Shown here piece by piece: positions 14,306-23,286 of a DNA stretch of 39,978 nucleotides. The notes under the pieces are model-generated. The model did no database searches and was not told the origin of the DNA. It worked only from the letters and a program-made list of their open reading frames with translations. Where the stretch lies: assembly GCA_002399265.1 (NCBI GenBank), contig DHDG01000011.1, positions 3,052 through 43,029 on the forward strand. Direction: 5' to 3'. A program made the position numbers and the translations under genes. How positions within the stretch are numbered: position 1 is the stretch's first letter; every line of letters starts with the position of its first letter. Source of the stretch: Firmicutes bacterium UBA4882 (GTDB lineage Bacteria > Bacillota > UBA4882).

Positions 14306-15364
14306 ATGCAACAACAATTGCGACAACAATCGTTCAATTTGACAGGCTGTTCTCTGTCCGAGTTACAAATAATTGCAGAGCAGCTTGGTGAGAAGCCCTA
14401 TCGCGCCCGGCAGATATTTCGATGGCTCTACCAAAAAAAAGCATCATCAATTGATGTGATGACAGATCTTAGTCTTGCTTTCCGTCAGAAACTGAGCGCC
14501 GGCGGTTATTACGTCGGCGCTTTGAAAATATTACAAGAGCAGCTATCCGCGATTGACGCCACCAGAAAGTACCTATTTGAGCTGGCGGATGGTAACACGA
14601 TTGAAAGTGTGTTGCTGACGGAGGATGCCCGGGCCACGCTATGTTTTTCGACACAGGCCGGCTGTGCCATGGGATGCACTTTTTGCGCCACCGGTCAGAG
14701 CGGTTTTGTCCGCAATTTAAACGCAGGAGAAATGGTTGGTCAGGCGCTAGGCGTGATGCGCAGTACCGACCAGCGCCTGACCAATGCGGTTGCCATGGGG
14801 CAGGGAGAACCGTTGGCGAATTATGACGAGACACTCAAAGCCCTGCGGATTTTTAACGCCCCGGATGGCTTTGCGATTGGCGCCCGCCATTTGACTCTGT
14901 CAACTTGCGGCCTGGTAGAGGGCATCCGCCGGTTGGCCGAGGAACCAGAGCAGTTTGGCCTGGCGGTCTCATTACATTCCGCCATTGACGTAAAGCGCGC
15001 CCAATTAATGCCGAAGGCTGCCAAATATAACCTGGCCGTGCTACAGGCGGCTTGTAAGGATTACACCAACAAGACCGGGCGGCGGATTACGCTGGAATAT
15101 ACCTTGATTGCCGGCGAAAATGATCAGGAGGCTGATTTGCGCGCACTGATCCAGTTTTGCCGGGGATGGCTCTGTCATGTCAATCTGATTCCCTTAAATC
15201 CTGTCGCAGCGCTCAAGTACGATCGATCTCTTCCAAGCCGGGTTATGAGATTCGGACAGGAACTGGAGCAGGCCGGTATTGCGATGAGTATTCGCAAGGA
15301 AAAAGGAGCGGATCTGGACGCCGCTTGCGGGCAACTTCGACAAAGGCAGGTGCACCGGTCATGA
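14306..15364 (+). CDS. rlmN: 23S rRNA (A2503-C2)/tRNA (A37-C2) methyltransferase
   Basis: 352-residue radical-SAM enzyme that methylates C2 of A2503 in 23S rRNA and A37 in some tRNAs. The iron-sulfur cysteines are Cys120, Cys124 and Cys127 (CAMGCTFC). Other marks are FATGQSGFVRNL-like loop, GQGEPLANYDE and the second catalytic cysteine in DLDAACGQL near the C-terminus. The N-terminal accessory domain KPYRARQIFRWLYQK is complete. ATG 14306 is in a weak ribosome-site context (GGGTGG). The start of fhaA overlaps its stop (ATGA), so it heads the downstream cell-wall/kinase cluster, as in several Firmicutes. Confidence 0.96.
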   Translation: MQQQLRQQSFNLTGCSLSELQIIAEQLGEKPYRARQIFRWLYQKKASSIDVMTDLSLAFRQKLSAGGYYVGALKILQEQLSAIDATRKYLFELADGNTIESVLLTEDARATLCFSTQAGCAMGCTFCATGQSGFVRNLNAGEMVGQALGVMRSTDQRLTNAVAMGQGEPLANYDETLKALRIFNAPDGFAIGARHLTLSTCGLVEGIRRLAEEPEQFGLAVSLHSAIDVKRAQLMPKAAKYNLAVLQAACKDYTNKTGRRITLEYTLIAGENDQEADLRALIQFCRGWLCHVNLIPLNPVAALKYDRSLPSRVMRFGQELEQAGIAMSIRKEKGADLDAACGQLRQRQVHRS

Positions 15365-16017
15365 GTTTCCTTGATCGGATTGAAAGTAAGCTCAGCGTTT
15401 TTTTTGCCGGATTGTTCAGGCAATCATCCGGGCGGTCGAAGGATAGCCCAATCAAATGTGATGCGGCTGGCCGGGTTAGCGCTGCTGGCATTGCCGGCGC
15501 GGCCGGTCAGGCTGGCTGCGCCAATCAATCTGAGCCAGCCATCGAAGATACGAAAGCCTATCGCAAATCGGATCTTGATCACAACAAAGAAGAGTCCACG
15601 ACCAGAGTTTATTGTCGAATTGCTGATCCGGACAACACAGCTGTAAGAGAGCATCCGTCTCTGCCGTCTATCACGACTCCTTTGGTGCGCTTTGAAGTAA
15701 AGCACGGTTTGGATAAGGAATCCGCTTTTGAGTTTGGGATCTGCCAAGGGATAATCGGGCGGAGTAGCGGTTCTTTGATTGAACTGAGTGATCCGAATGT
15801 CTCCCGAATGCATGCCCGTCTGGAAATCACGGCCACGCAGACTGTGATTTATGATCATGACAGTACCAATGGAACAAAAGTAAACGGACGCCGTATTACT
15901 AAACAGAACCTGCATAACGGTGATATTATCTCCGTTGGCCAGACAGAACTGTGCTTTGCCGTGATTGACCAGAAGGCCAGTCAGGCTGGCTCACAGAAAC
16001 AGAAAGGCAGGCGCTGA
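15361..16017 (+). CDS. FHA-domain protein, FhaA-like with shortened N-terminal domain
   Basis: 218-residue protein. A C-terminal forkhead-associated domain (about residues 112-210) binds phosphothreonine peptides: IIGRSSG, the Ser and His of VSRMHARLE, and DHDSTNGTKVNGRRI. The N-terminus MSFLDRIESKLSVFFAGLFR resembles the first helix of the DUF3662/FhaA domain, but the rest of that domain is missing and replaced by an Ala/Gly-rich then charged linker. FhaA proteins are partners of PASTA kinases in Actinobacteria and some Firmicutes. ATG 15361 overlaps the rlmN stop by 4 bases. It should read phosphorylation by the PrkC encoded downstream; that is inference. Confidence 0.88.
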   Translation: MSFLDRIESKLSVFFAGLFRQSSGRSKDSPIKCDAAGRVSAAGIAGAAGQAGCANQSEPAIEDTKAYRKSDLDHNKEESTTRVYCRIADPDNTAVREHPSLPSITTPLVRFEVKHGLDKESAFEFGICQGIIGRSSGSLIELSDPNVSRMHARLEITATQTVIYDHDSTNGTKVNGRRITKQNLHNGDIISVGQTELCFAVIDQKASQAGSQKQKGRR

Positions 16018-16019
16018 TT

Positions 16020-16463
16020 TTGCTGCAGATCATTCTTTTTTTAGGTCGCCTGCTATTCTTAGCTCTGGCATTTTACTTTTTATATTTTATTGTCAAAAAG
16101 ACCTCACTTTGGGTCAACACGCCTTGCGAAACTCAGCAGAACGGTAAACTCTATTTGAGTGCCAATCCTGGGGAAACGGAGATCGTGACCCCGGATGGTA
16201 GGAGCATAGCAGTCGGTGAGTTTCTCGAAATGCCTTCTCCAATTCGGATTGGAAGGCAGGAAAACAATGAAGTGATCATTAAAGACAGTTTTGTTTCTGC
16301 ACAACATGCCATCATTGAAAGCGATTGTGCAGCATGGTGGCTTAGAGATCTCAACAGCAAAAATGGAATACTTCATAACGGCCAGCCAGTTAAGGACCGC
16401 GTCCGACTGGAACCGAATGATCGCCTTGAAATTGCAGGAATCGAGTTCTCGTGGAGGAGGTGA
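16020..16463 (+). CDS. Membrane-anchored FHA-domain protein, FhaB-like
   Basis: 147-residue protein with one N-terminal membrane helix (IILFLGRLLFLALAFYFLYFIV) and a C-terminal cytosolic FHA domain: RIGRQENNEVII, VSAQHAII and LRDLNSKNGILHNGQ with the conserved Arg, Ser, His and Asn. This is the FhaB/FipA layout. It begins with TTG 16020, two bases after the fhaA stop; AGGCAGG upstream serves as ribosome site. Its location at the membrane beside a SEDS/PBP pair and a PASTA kinase suggests it docks phosphorylated wall-synthesis proteins. Confidence 0.88.
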   Translation: MLQIILFLGRLLFLALAFYFLYFIVKKTSLWVNTPCETQQNGKLYLSANPGETEIVTPDGRSIAVGEFLEMPSPIRIGRQENNEVIIKDSFVSAQHAIIESDCAAWWLRDLNSKNGILHNGQPVKDRVRLEPNDRLEIAGIEFSWRR

Positions 16464-16470
16464 CCGCACT

Positions 16471-17181
16471 ATGCAAGTAGGGATCTGCACAGAGGTTGGC
16501 AATGTGCGCCAGCAGAATCAGGATAGCTGCGGTTATGCCGGAGGCTTGTTTGTAGTGGCCGATGGAATGGGAGGAGCACAAGCCGGGGAGATTGCCAGCG
16601 CGATTGCCGTTCAGCAGCTTATGCGTCTGGCGGATGTTTCCGAAGGGTATCCCGAAGTTTTGTCTGAAGCCATCGAAGCCGCCAACGCAACCGTATACAA
16701 TATGGCCTCCGCTGATGAAAATTACCGCGGGATGGGAACAACCATCGCACTGATTAAGCTGATAAATGGTATGGTCTATTTTGCGCATATCGGCGACAGT
16801 CGTATTTATTTGAAGCGCGGTCCGCAATTAACTGCTCTTACATTCGATCATTCGGTAGCTGCGGAATTGGTCAGAAACGGCGGCATTACTGAAGCAGAGG
16901 CGCAGCATCATCCTCAGCGGCATTTTCTCACGCGGGCCCTCGGAACTGATGCGGTTGCGCGACCTGAGATTGGTCAGATCGCCGCGCAGCAGGGGGACCT
17001 GTTTTTGCTATGTACCGACGGATTAACAGGCGTTGTGGGGCCTGATGCCGTCAACCATATTATGGAGCACGGCTCAGGAGTGCAAAGCATGGCGGAAGCC
17101 TTAGTGAATGCCGCTTGTGAAGCAGGCGGTCCTGATAATGTTTCCGTAATTATTGTGAGGATTACGGAGGCGGATTTATGA
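16471..17181 (+). CDS. prpC: PP2C-family Ser/Thr protein phosphatase
   Basis: 236-residue metal-dependent phosphatase (PrpC/Stp) that reverses phosphorylation by the PASTA kinase. All PP2C motifs are visible: GNVRQQNQDS, VVADGMGGAQAGE, GMGTTIA, HIGDSRIYL, LTRALG, LLCTDGLTGVV and GGPDNVSVIIV. ATG 16471 follows GGAGGAGGTG, which overlaps the fhaB stop. The stop overlaps the ftsW start (ATGA). Confidence 0.96.
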   Translation: MQVGICTEVGNVRQQNQDSCGYAGGLFVVADGMGGAQAGEIASAIAVQQLMRLADVSEGYPEVLSEAIEAANATVYNMASADENYRGMGTTIALIKLINGMVYFAHIGDSRIYLKRGPQLTALTFDHSVAAELVRNGGITEAEAQHHPQRHFLTRALGTDAVARPEIGQIAAQQGDLFLLCTDGLTGVVGPDAVNHIMEHGSGVQSMAEALVNAACEAGGPDNVSVIIVRITEADL

Positions 17182-18464
17182 AATCAGCCAACAAGATGTT
17201 CTTTCTATTGATTTGCCTATTCACATTGGGGTTATTTCTTGCATTTGCGACAGTGGGAAAAGGCAAATTACTGTTAACATTGTTTTTTTGGGCCGCGTAT
17301 GTTTTTTTAGTGACCGTCGCCTTTTTAATTGGCCGCAAATTCGAGCTCTTTCCAGAACCAATTCTCTTCATTATTCCGGTCTTTCTTTCCGGATTAGGGC
17401 TGACTGAGTTATATGCGTTACAGATGAAACAGACCAACGGCATCTATGATGATGTTGCCTTTCGGCAAATGGCATGGTTGGCGGCTAGTATGATCACAGT
17501 GCTGGCAGTCTCGGCACTGACCCGAAAACACAATTATGAAAAGTTGGCGCGCTATAAATACATTTGGGCTATTCTGGGTATGGTGCTGCTGGGATTGACC
17601 ATTCCGTTTGGACAGAGCTTCGGGGGGGCGCGGTCTTGGTTATCCTTCGGTTCGTTGACCATTCAACCTTCCGAGTTTGTGAAGATTCTCATAGTGCTGT
17701 TTCTGGCAGGGTACCTGTCAGAGTACGGGCAATATCTGAAAAATGCCCATCCGAAGTGGTGGATTAGACCTTTCAAAGCTCTATGGTATTTGGGTCCCTT
17801 GTTGTTTGTTTGGATCATGGCCTTGCTGCTGTTGGTATTCCAGCGCGACCTGGGTACTGCGGTTCTATATTTCGGCGTTTTTCTAGCTCTGATTTATCTG
17901 GTTAGCGGCCGATTCAGCTATGTTGTTGCGGGAGGTTTGGTGGCCGCAGTCGGCGCCGTCATTTCCTTGGCTGCTTTTGATCATGTCCGGATGCGGGTTA
18001 AGATCTGGCTTAATCCCTGGAACGATATTACCGGGGCTGGTTATCAGATCGTGCAATCGTTATTTGCGCTCGGATCCGGTGGGATTCTAGGGGTGGGCTT
18101 TGGCGCCGGACAACCTGAGATAATCCCGTCTGTGCATAATGACTTTATTATCGCCGCGATTGCGGAAGAACTCGGTTTAATGGGCGGACTGCTGGTACTG
18201 GCAATGTTTCTGGCGCTTTGTGCCCGGGGGCTTTACGTGGCCAAAAAGACCGGAACAGTATTCGGTTTTCTGTTGGCCTCGGGGCTTTCGTTGCTGCTCG
18301 CGTGGCAGGTGATTGTAATCGTTGGCGGAGTAGTCCGCCTGCTGCCGCTGACCGGCGTTAATCTGCCGTTCATTAGTTATGGAGGCAGTTCGCTGGTTAG
18401 CAGCTATGCTACGATCGGATTGCTTCAGGGAATGGCTGGTGGGAACAACTACCATGATGGATAA
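17178..18464 (+). CDS. SEDS-family peptidoglycan glycosyltransferase (FtsW/RodA)
   Basis: 428-residue polytopic membrane protein that polymerises lipid II into glycan strands. About ten hydrophobic segments are visible. Family signatures are GGARSWLSFGSLTIQPSEFVKI, the FQRDLGTA loop with the catalytic-type Asp, and the C-terminal NLPFISYGGSSLV. Its pairing with a class B PBP just downstream is the normal SEDS-bPBP arrangement. Whether it acts in division (FtsW), elongation (RodA) or sporulation (SpoVE) cannot be told from sequence alone. Overlaps prpC by 4 bases and pbpA by 11 bases. Confidence 0.93.
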   Translation: MKSANKMFFLLICLFTLGLFLAFATVGKGKLLLTLFFWAAYVFLVTVAFLIGRKFELFPEPILFIIPVFLSGLGLTELYALQMKQTNGIYDDVAFRQMAWLAASMITVLAVSALTRKHNYEKLARYKYIWAILGMVLLGLTIPFGQSFGGARSWLSFGSLTIQPSEFVKILIVLFLAGYLSEYGQYLKNAHPKWWIRPFKALWYLGPLLFVWIMALLLLVFQRDLGTAVLYFGVFLALIYLVSGRFSYVVAGGLVAAVGAVISLAAFDHVRMRVKIWLNPWNDITGAGYQIVQSLFALGSGGILGVGFGAGQPEIIPSVHNDFIIAAIAEELGLMGGLLVLAMFLALCARGLYVAKKTGTVFGFLLASGLSLLLAWQVIVIVGGVVRLLPLTGVNLPFISYGGSSLVSSYATIGLLQGMAGGNNYHDG

Positions 18465-19839
18465 GCAGCTCAAACGGTTATTTTGTTTTACAGTCATTTT
18501 ATTTGCTGCTCTGGCAGCGATGTTGACTTGGTACCAGTTTTTCCGCGCGAAGGAGTTATGGGCGCATCCGTTTAATCCCCGGCGGGCAAGCTTGGGTAAG
18601 TCCGTGCTTCGGGGAGGATTTTATGATCGCACCGGAGAACCTTTAACCGTTTACACAAAAGACGGGACTGGCATCGGGCGCAATTATCTCCTGAATTCAT
18701 TGGCGCACGTCATTGGCTATGCCGATCCCCGCTATGGTACAGCTGGTTTGGAGAGTGCCTTTGATTCCGAATTAAGCGGTTCAATTACTGCCATTGAATT
18801 GGAAAATGTAATAGCGGCCGTAACGGGGCGTAGCAAGGCAGGAGCCGACATTACCCTGACGATTGATCGGCGCATTCAGGAAGTTGCTGCCGCAACTCTG
18901 GCAGGCAGGCGCGGCGCAGTGATTGTGATGGATCCATTAAACGGTGATATTCTCGCCATGGTCAGTAATCCGGGCTTTGATCCTAATAATATTAACAAAG
19001 ATTGGTTCTGGATTGCCAAAGACGAGCGCCAGCCATTTCTCAATCGGGCGACAGTCGGGTTCTATCCGCCAGGCTCGACTTTTAAGCCGCTGATCGCAAT
19101 GGCGGCTGCGGACGTTTGGAATGGCACCACAATCGATTGTGGCGGGAAAACAACGGTGGATGGGCGACAAATTTCTGAACCCCGCTTAACCGCGCATGGC
19201 GAGGTTGACCTAAATACCGCCATGGCTGTATCTTGTAATGTTGCATTTGTGGAATGGGGGCTGCAGGCCGGATGGTCTGCTATTCGGGAAACCTGCCGCC
19301 GTTTCGGCATTGGAGAGGAGACCCCGTTTATATTGCCTTTGGAACGTTCCCGGTTGCCATCAGGAAAAATTTCAGCGGTGGAGTTGGCTGAGACTTCTAT
19401 CGGACAGGGGCGTCTGCAGATGACGCCACTCTCAATGGCGCTGGCGATTTGCGGAATCGCCAACGAAGGGGTGATTATGGCTCCGAGGCTTGTCAAACAG
19501 GTTTCATCCCGCATGGGATTATACGATGCCAATTACCCGGCGGTAGTTTGGCATCGGGCGGCGAGCGCCGGATTATGCCGGCAAGTAACCGCAGCAATGC
19601 AGAGTGTGATCGAGTGGGGTACTGGACAGCGGGCCGCCATTCCGGGAGTAACGGTTGCCGGCAAGACTGGATCAGCTGAGAACCCTCATGGCATCTCACA
19701 TGCTTGGTTTGTCGGGTTTGCACCTGCGGAAGCGCCGCGCGCAGTTGTGACAGTAATTGTTGAAAACGCTGGCTCCGGGGGCACTGTGGCAGCTCCCATT
19801 GCCAAAGAAGTATTGCAGGCGGCATTAGCCAGGAGGTGA
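18454..19839 (+). CDS. pbpA: Class B penicillin-binding protein (transpeptidase)
   Basis: 461-residue D,D-transpeptidase that cross-links peptidoglycan outside the membrane. One N-terminal membrane helix (LFCFTVILFAALAAMLTW) anchors it. The active-site triad is complete: Ser208-Thr-Phe-Lys211 (PGSTFKPL), Ser260-Cys-Asn262, and Lys404-Thr-Gly406. There is a short N-terminal region and no extra PASTA domain, so it resembles the small PbpA found beside PASTA kinases in Actinobacteria. It begins at ATG 18454 (18457 also possible), inside the end of the SEDS gene, so the two are translationally coupled. Confidence 0.93.
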   Translation: MMDKQLKRLFCFTVILFAALAAMLTWYQFFRAKELWAHPFNPRRASLGKSVLRGGFYDRTGEPLTVYTKDGTGIGRNYLLNSLAHVIGYADPRYGTAGLESAFDSELSGSITAIELENVIAAVTGRSKAGADITLTIDRRIQEVAAATLAGRRGAVIVMDPLNGDILAMVSNPGFDPNNINKDWFWIAKDERQPFLNRATVGFYPPGSTFKPLIAMAAADVWNGTTIDCGGKTTVDGRQISEPRLTAHGEVDLNTAMAVSCNVAFVEWGLQAGWSAIRETCRRFGIGEETPFILPLERSRLPSGKISAVELAETSIGQGRLQMTPLSMALAICGIANEGVIMAPRLVKQVSSRMGLYDANYPAVVWHRAASAGLCRQVTAAMQSVIEWGTGQRAAIPGVTVAGKTGSAENPHGISHAWFVGFAPAEAPRAVVTVIVENAGSGGTVAAPIAKEVLQAALARR

Positions 19840-19845
19840 GGAACA

Positions 19846-21711
19846 ATGATCGGCTCCATCCTTGGTAATCGTTATCGTATCCTGGAATTAGTAGGCGAAG
19901 GCGGAATGGCACTAGTTTATAAGGCGGAATGTTCCTTGCTGAATCGCGAGGTGGCAGTAAAGGTCCTTCGACCTCAATATGCCAGCGACGCTGAGTTTGT
20001 GGAACGCTTTCGGCGGGAAGCGCAAGCAGCGGCGAGCCTCTCGCATCCAAACGTGGTGAATATTTATGACGTTGGTCAGCAAGACGACATCCACTATATC
20101 GTCATGGAATATGTGCGGGGCGAAAACCTGAAGGATATTATCAGGAGAAATGCTCCTTTGCCGATCCACCAAGCGCTGAATATTTCCAGGCAAATAGCGG
20201 AGGCGCTTTATCATGCGCATCAAAACAATATCGTGCACCGGGATATCAAACCCCAAAACATTTTGCTCACGCGCGACGGCCGCGTTAAAGTAACCGATTT
20301 TGGAATTGCCAAAGCGATTAGCAGCAGTTCTGTCACTCAGACGGGTGTCGTCATGGGTTCTGTGCAGTATTTTTCTCCGGAACAGGCGCGTGGGATCCCG
20401 GCCGGCCATGTTTCTGACATTTATGCGTTGGGCTGTGTCATGTATGAGCTGCTTACCGGTTCGGTGCCATTTAAGGGCGACAGTCCAATAGCAGTGGCAT
20501 TGAAACACATTCAGGATAATCCAGTGCCTCCGCGGCAGATCAGGCCTGGCATTCCGATCGCTGTAGAGGCTATTGTCATGAAAGCACTTGAGAAAAACAA
20601 GGAACGGCGTTATCAGTCCGCTCAAGATTTGGCCAACGACATCAGAAGAGCGGAAGGACAGAATATGACCAATCAGACGGATGATTTGGAGGCCACAAGG
20701 ATCTTGAATGAGGTAAGGATACCGAAAAACAACCGCAAATTTCCTTGGCTGATCGCTGGAATCCTGGCGGTCATACTGCCGCTAATCGGTTTCTTAATTT
20801 ATTTGCTATGGCCGCAAAGCGGTCCGGCTGTTAAGGTTCCTGACGTATCCGGATATACGGTCAGTCAGGGCAGAGAGGTTCTAGAACGCATTGACCTGCG
20901 GCTGAATGTGATCGCGGAAGATTTTAGTGAAGCTGAACCAGGCATTATCTTTTTTCAAGATAAGAGGGCGAACTCTTCAGTGCGCCGGAATACGATCGTG
21001 GGCGTTAAAGTCAGCAAAGGGCCCGAATTGGTTACCGTTCCTGATTTGCGCGGCCTGACCGAGAAAGTGGCCTATGCGGAAATTGAGAACGCCCAGCTAC
21101 TTCTGGGTACGGTTAATAAAGAGCCCAGCGATAGTTACGCCGCCAATTTGGTAATCCGACAAGTCCCTGAGCCAGGCGAGCAAATTCCCAGAGGCGGCAA
21201 GATTGATATTATCATCAGCGAGGGGCAGCGCGTGCTTGCGGTCGAGGTTCCTTATCTGGACGGACTCCTGTTGGAACAAGCCGTTGAACAACTGGAGGCG
21301 CTTGGTCTGATAGTCGGCCGTGTGGTCTACTTAAATAACCCGCGTTACGCGGCTGGGGTGATCTATGAGCAGCATCCCGTAGCGGGCGAAACCGTTCCAC
21401 CTGGCACTGCGGTCGACTTTACGGTTTCTGGCACCGAAGAGCAGCGGCGTTCGGGTTCAGGCGATGATGATGGTGATGACGACGCCGCTGGCGGTATCGT
21501 GAATTCGCTTGATATCAGAGTGCCGATTCCTGCAGGACAACGTAATCAAAGGCTTCAAATTGTCGTTCGATCTGAAAGCGGCAGCACCCAGGAAGTCTAT
21601 AGCGGCGTTCACCAGCCGGGTGAGACGTTCTCCCGAACTATTCAGGCGCGGGGACATGGAACGCTTCTGGTGTTTATCAACGACGTCAAGATCAAGGAGT
21701 ACCGTTTTTGA
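19846..21711 (+). CDS. prkC: PASTA-domain Ser/Thr protein kinase
   Basis: 621-residue membrane kinase sensing muropeptides or lipid II and regulating wall synthesis. Kinase domain 1-270: glycine loop GEGGMALVY, Lys39, catalytic HRD with Asp133 (HRDIKPQN), DFG at 151-153. One membrane helix lies near 299-321. Three PASTA repeats follow (about 327-394, 394-463, 465-535: VPDVSGYTVSQGREVLE, VPDLRGLTEKVAYAEIE, VPYLDGLLLEQAVEQLE). Then comes an acidic Gly/Asp linker and an extra 70-residue beta-rich segment. Its AGGAGGTGAGGA ribosome site overlaps the pbpA stop. Likely targets encoded nearby include ReoM/IreB. Confidence 0.97.
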   Translation: MIGSILGNRYRILELVGEGGMALVYKAECSLLNREVAVKVLRPQYASDAEFVERFRREAQAAASLSHPNVVNIYDVGQQDDIHYIVMEYVRGENLKDIIRRNAPLPIHQALNISRQIAEALYHAHQNNIVHRDIKPQNILLTRDGRVKVTDFGIAKAISSSSVTQTGVVMGSVQYFSPEQARGIPAGHVSDIYALGCVMYELLTGSVPFKGDSPIAVALKHIQDNPVPPRQIRPGIPIAVEAIVMKALEKNKERRYQSAQDLANDIRRAEGQNMTNQTDDLEATRILNEVRIPKNNRKFPWLIAGILAVILPLIGFLIYLLWPQSGPAVKVPDVSGYTVSQGREVLERIDLRLNVIAEDFSEAEPGIIFFQDKRANSSVRRNTIVGVKVSKGPELVTVPDLRGLTEKVAYAEIENAQLLLGTVNKEPSDSYAANLVIRQVPEPGEQIPRGGKIDIIISEGQRVLAVEVPYLDGLLLEQAVEQLEALGLIVGRVVYLNNPRYAAGVIYEQHPVAGETVPPGTAVDFTVSGTEEQRRSGSGDDDGDDDAAGGIVNSLDIRVPIPAGQRNQRLQIVVRSESGSTQEVYSGVHQPGETFSRTIQARGHGTLLVFINDVKIKEYRF

Positions 21712-22613
21712 TGAATGTACTCCAAGGTGTTGTAATTGCGTCACTGAGCGGCTTTTGTTATGTGCGCACCGATGATGAGGTCGCCGACGCAGTCGAAAGT
21801 CTTGAGTGTAAACCTCGCGGAAAGGTCAAATCTGCCGATAGAATCATCGTAGGTGATCGCGTCGCAGTTACTCGTATCGACGAAAAAACGGGCATAATTG
21901 AAAAAATATATCCCCGTAAAAATCAATTATTACGGCCGGTAATCGCCAATGTTGATCAAGTAGTCATTGTCATGGCAATCAAGAATCCGGATTTGAACCT
22001 CTATTTGGCAGATCGTTTTCTGCTCCAAGCGGAAACTCAACATCTTGATGTTCTTGTCTGCCTGAATAAATGCGATCTGGCGGCGCCGAAGGAAGTTAAG
22101 GCCGCCGCACGTCACTTTGAAGCTGCCGGATACCGCGTGCTGGCTACGGAAGCAGTCCACAACGTTGGTCAGAGGCGTTTGAGAGCGCTTCTGGCAGGTC
22201 GGATTTCGGTAGTGGCTGGCCCATCAGGGGCTGGCAAATCGGCGCTTTTGAACATGGTGGAGCCCGGATTTGGCCTGCGCACAGGCAGTATCAGCGAGAA
22301 AATCGGGCGCGGGAAACATACCACGCGGCATACCTCACTCCATGCGCTCAAGGCGGGCGGTTTTGTGGCTGACACACCAGGCTTTACGCAACTGGATATC
22401 GTCGGTGTCTCCGCCGTAGATTTGGCCTCTTACTTCCGGGAATTTGCCGGTATGGCAGATCAGTGTCGTTTTCGGGGATGTGTACATGTCAGTGAACCGA
22501 ATTGTGCTATTAAGGCAGCCGTGGCCGATGGGACAATCCGGTCCGAACGTTACGAGCACTATACGCACTTTTATCAAGAACTTATCGATCAGGAAAAACG
22601 GAGGTTTCATTGA
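21711..22613 (+). CDS. rsgA: Small ribosomal subunit biogenesis GTPase RsgA
   Basis: 300-residue circularly permuted GTPase for late 30S maturation. An N-terminal OB fold is followed by G4 NKCD at 119-122, G1 GPSGAGKS at 170-177, the switch TTRHTSLH and G3 DTPG. The C-terminal zinc site is Cys252, Cys257, His259 and Cys265. Start ATG overlaps the prkC stop as TGATG. The prkC-rsgA-rpe order is also found in Bacillus, and RsgA (YloQ/CpgA) is a PrkC substrate there. Confidence 0.96.
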   Translation: MNVLQGVVIASLSGFCYVRTDDEVADAVESLECKPRGKVKSADRIIVGDRVAVTRIDEKTGIIEKIYPRKNQLLRPVIANVDQVVIVMAIKNPDLNLYLADRFLLQAETQHLDVLVCLNKCDLAAPKEVKAAARHFEAAGYRVLATEAVHNVGQRRLRALLAGRISVVAGPSGAGKSALLNMVEPGFGLRTGSISEKIGRGKHTTRHTSLHALKAGGFVADTPGFTQLDIVGVSAVDLASYFREFAGMADQCRFRGCVHVSEPNCAIKAAVADGTIRSERYEHYTHFYQELIDQEKRRFH

Positions 22614-23284
22614 TGCGTCTGGCACCCTCTCTGCTTACTGCGGACTTTCTGAACCTTGGCACGGCCATTAACGCCATTGCTGAAGCTGATGAAATCCATC
22701 TTGATATTATGGACGGGCACTATGTCCCAAATCTCTCTTTTGGGCCGGTTGTTGCACAGGCGGTCAGACAAGCAACCCGGCTGAATCTTTCCGCTCATTT
22801 AATGGTTACCAATCCTGATGAAATGGTACCCTGGTTTGTAGCAGCAGGATGCGGGCTGATCGTGGTGCATGCTGAAGCCAGTACCCATTTACACCGCTCG
22901 CTGCAGAATATCAAAAACCTTGGAGCCGACGCCGGGGTAGCCTTAAATCCATCAACGCCGCTGGGCGTTCTGGAGTACATTGCTCATGATCTGAAGCGCG
23001 TTTTGCTCATGTCGGTAAACCCCGGGTTTGGCGGGCAGTTGTTTATCCCCGCCATCTATGATAAAATTAAAAAGTTAGTAAAATTAAGACACGAGTGGAA
23101 TTGTGACTTTGAAATTGAAGTTGATGGTGGAGTTAAGGCTGACAATATTGAAAGGCTGGCTCAAGCCGGTGTGGATATCGCAGTCGTTGGCTCTGCGGTC
23201 TTCGGACCCGGAGATCCTGGCGAAAGGTTGCGGCATTTGCGCCAGGCACTCGGGAGTCAAGCTCATTCGGAAAGGAGGAAATAG
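22613..23284 (+). CDS. rpe: Ribulose-phosphate 3-epimerase
   Basis: 223-residue TIM-barrel enzyme interconverting ribulose 5-phosphate and xylulose 5-phosphate in the pentose phosphate pathway. Signature regions: LAPSLLTADFLNLG, HLDIMDGHYVPNLSFGP (metal-binding His and Asp), HLMVTNPDE, MSVNPGFGGQ and IEVDGGV (second catalytic Asp). The ATG overlaps the rsgA stop (TGATG). Linked to the kinase cluster by conserved synteny rather than obvious function. Confidence 0.96.
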   Translation: MRLAPSLLTADFLNLGTAINAIAEADEIHLDIMDGHYVPNLSFGPVVAQAVRQATRLNLSAHLMVTNPDEMVPWFVAAGCGLIVVHAEASTHLHRSLQNIKNLGADAGVALNPSTPLGVLEYIAHDLKRVLLMSVNPGFGGQLFIPAIYDKIKKLVKLRHEWNCDFEIEVDGGVKADNIERLAQAGVDIAVVGSAVFGPGDPGERLRHLRQALGSQAHSERRK

Positions 23285-23286
23285 AA

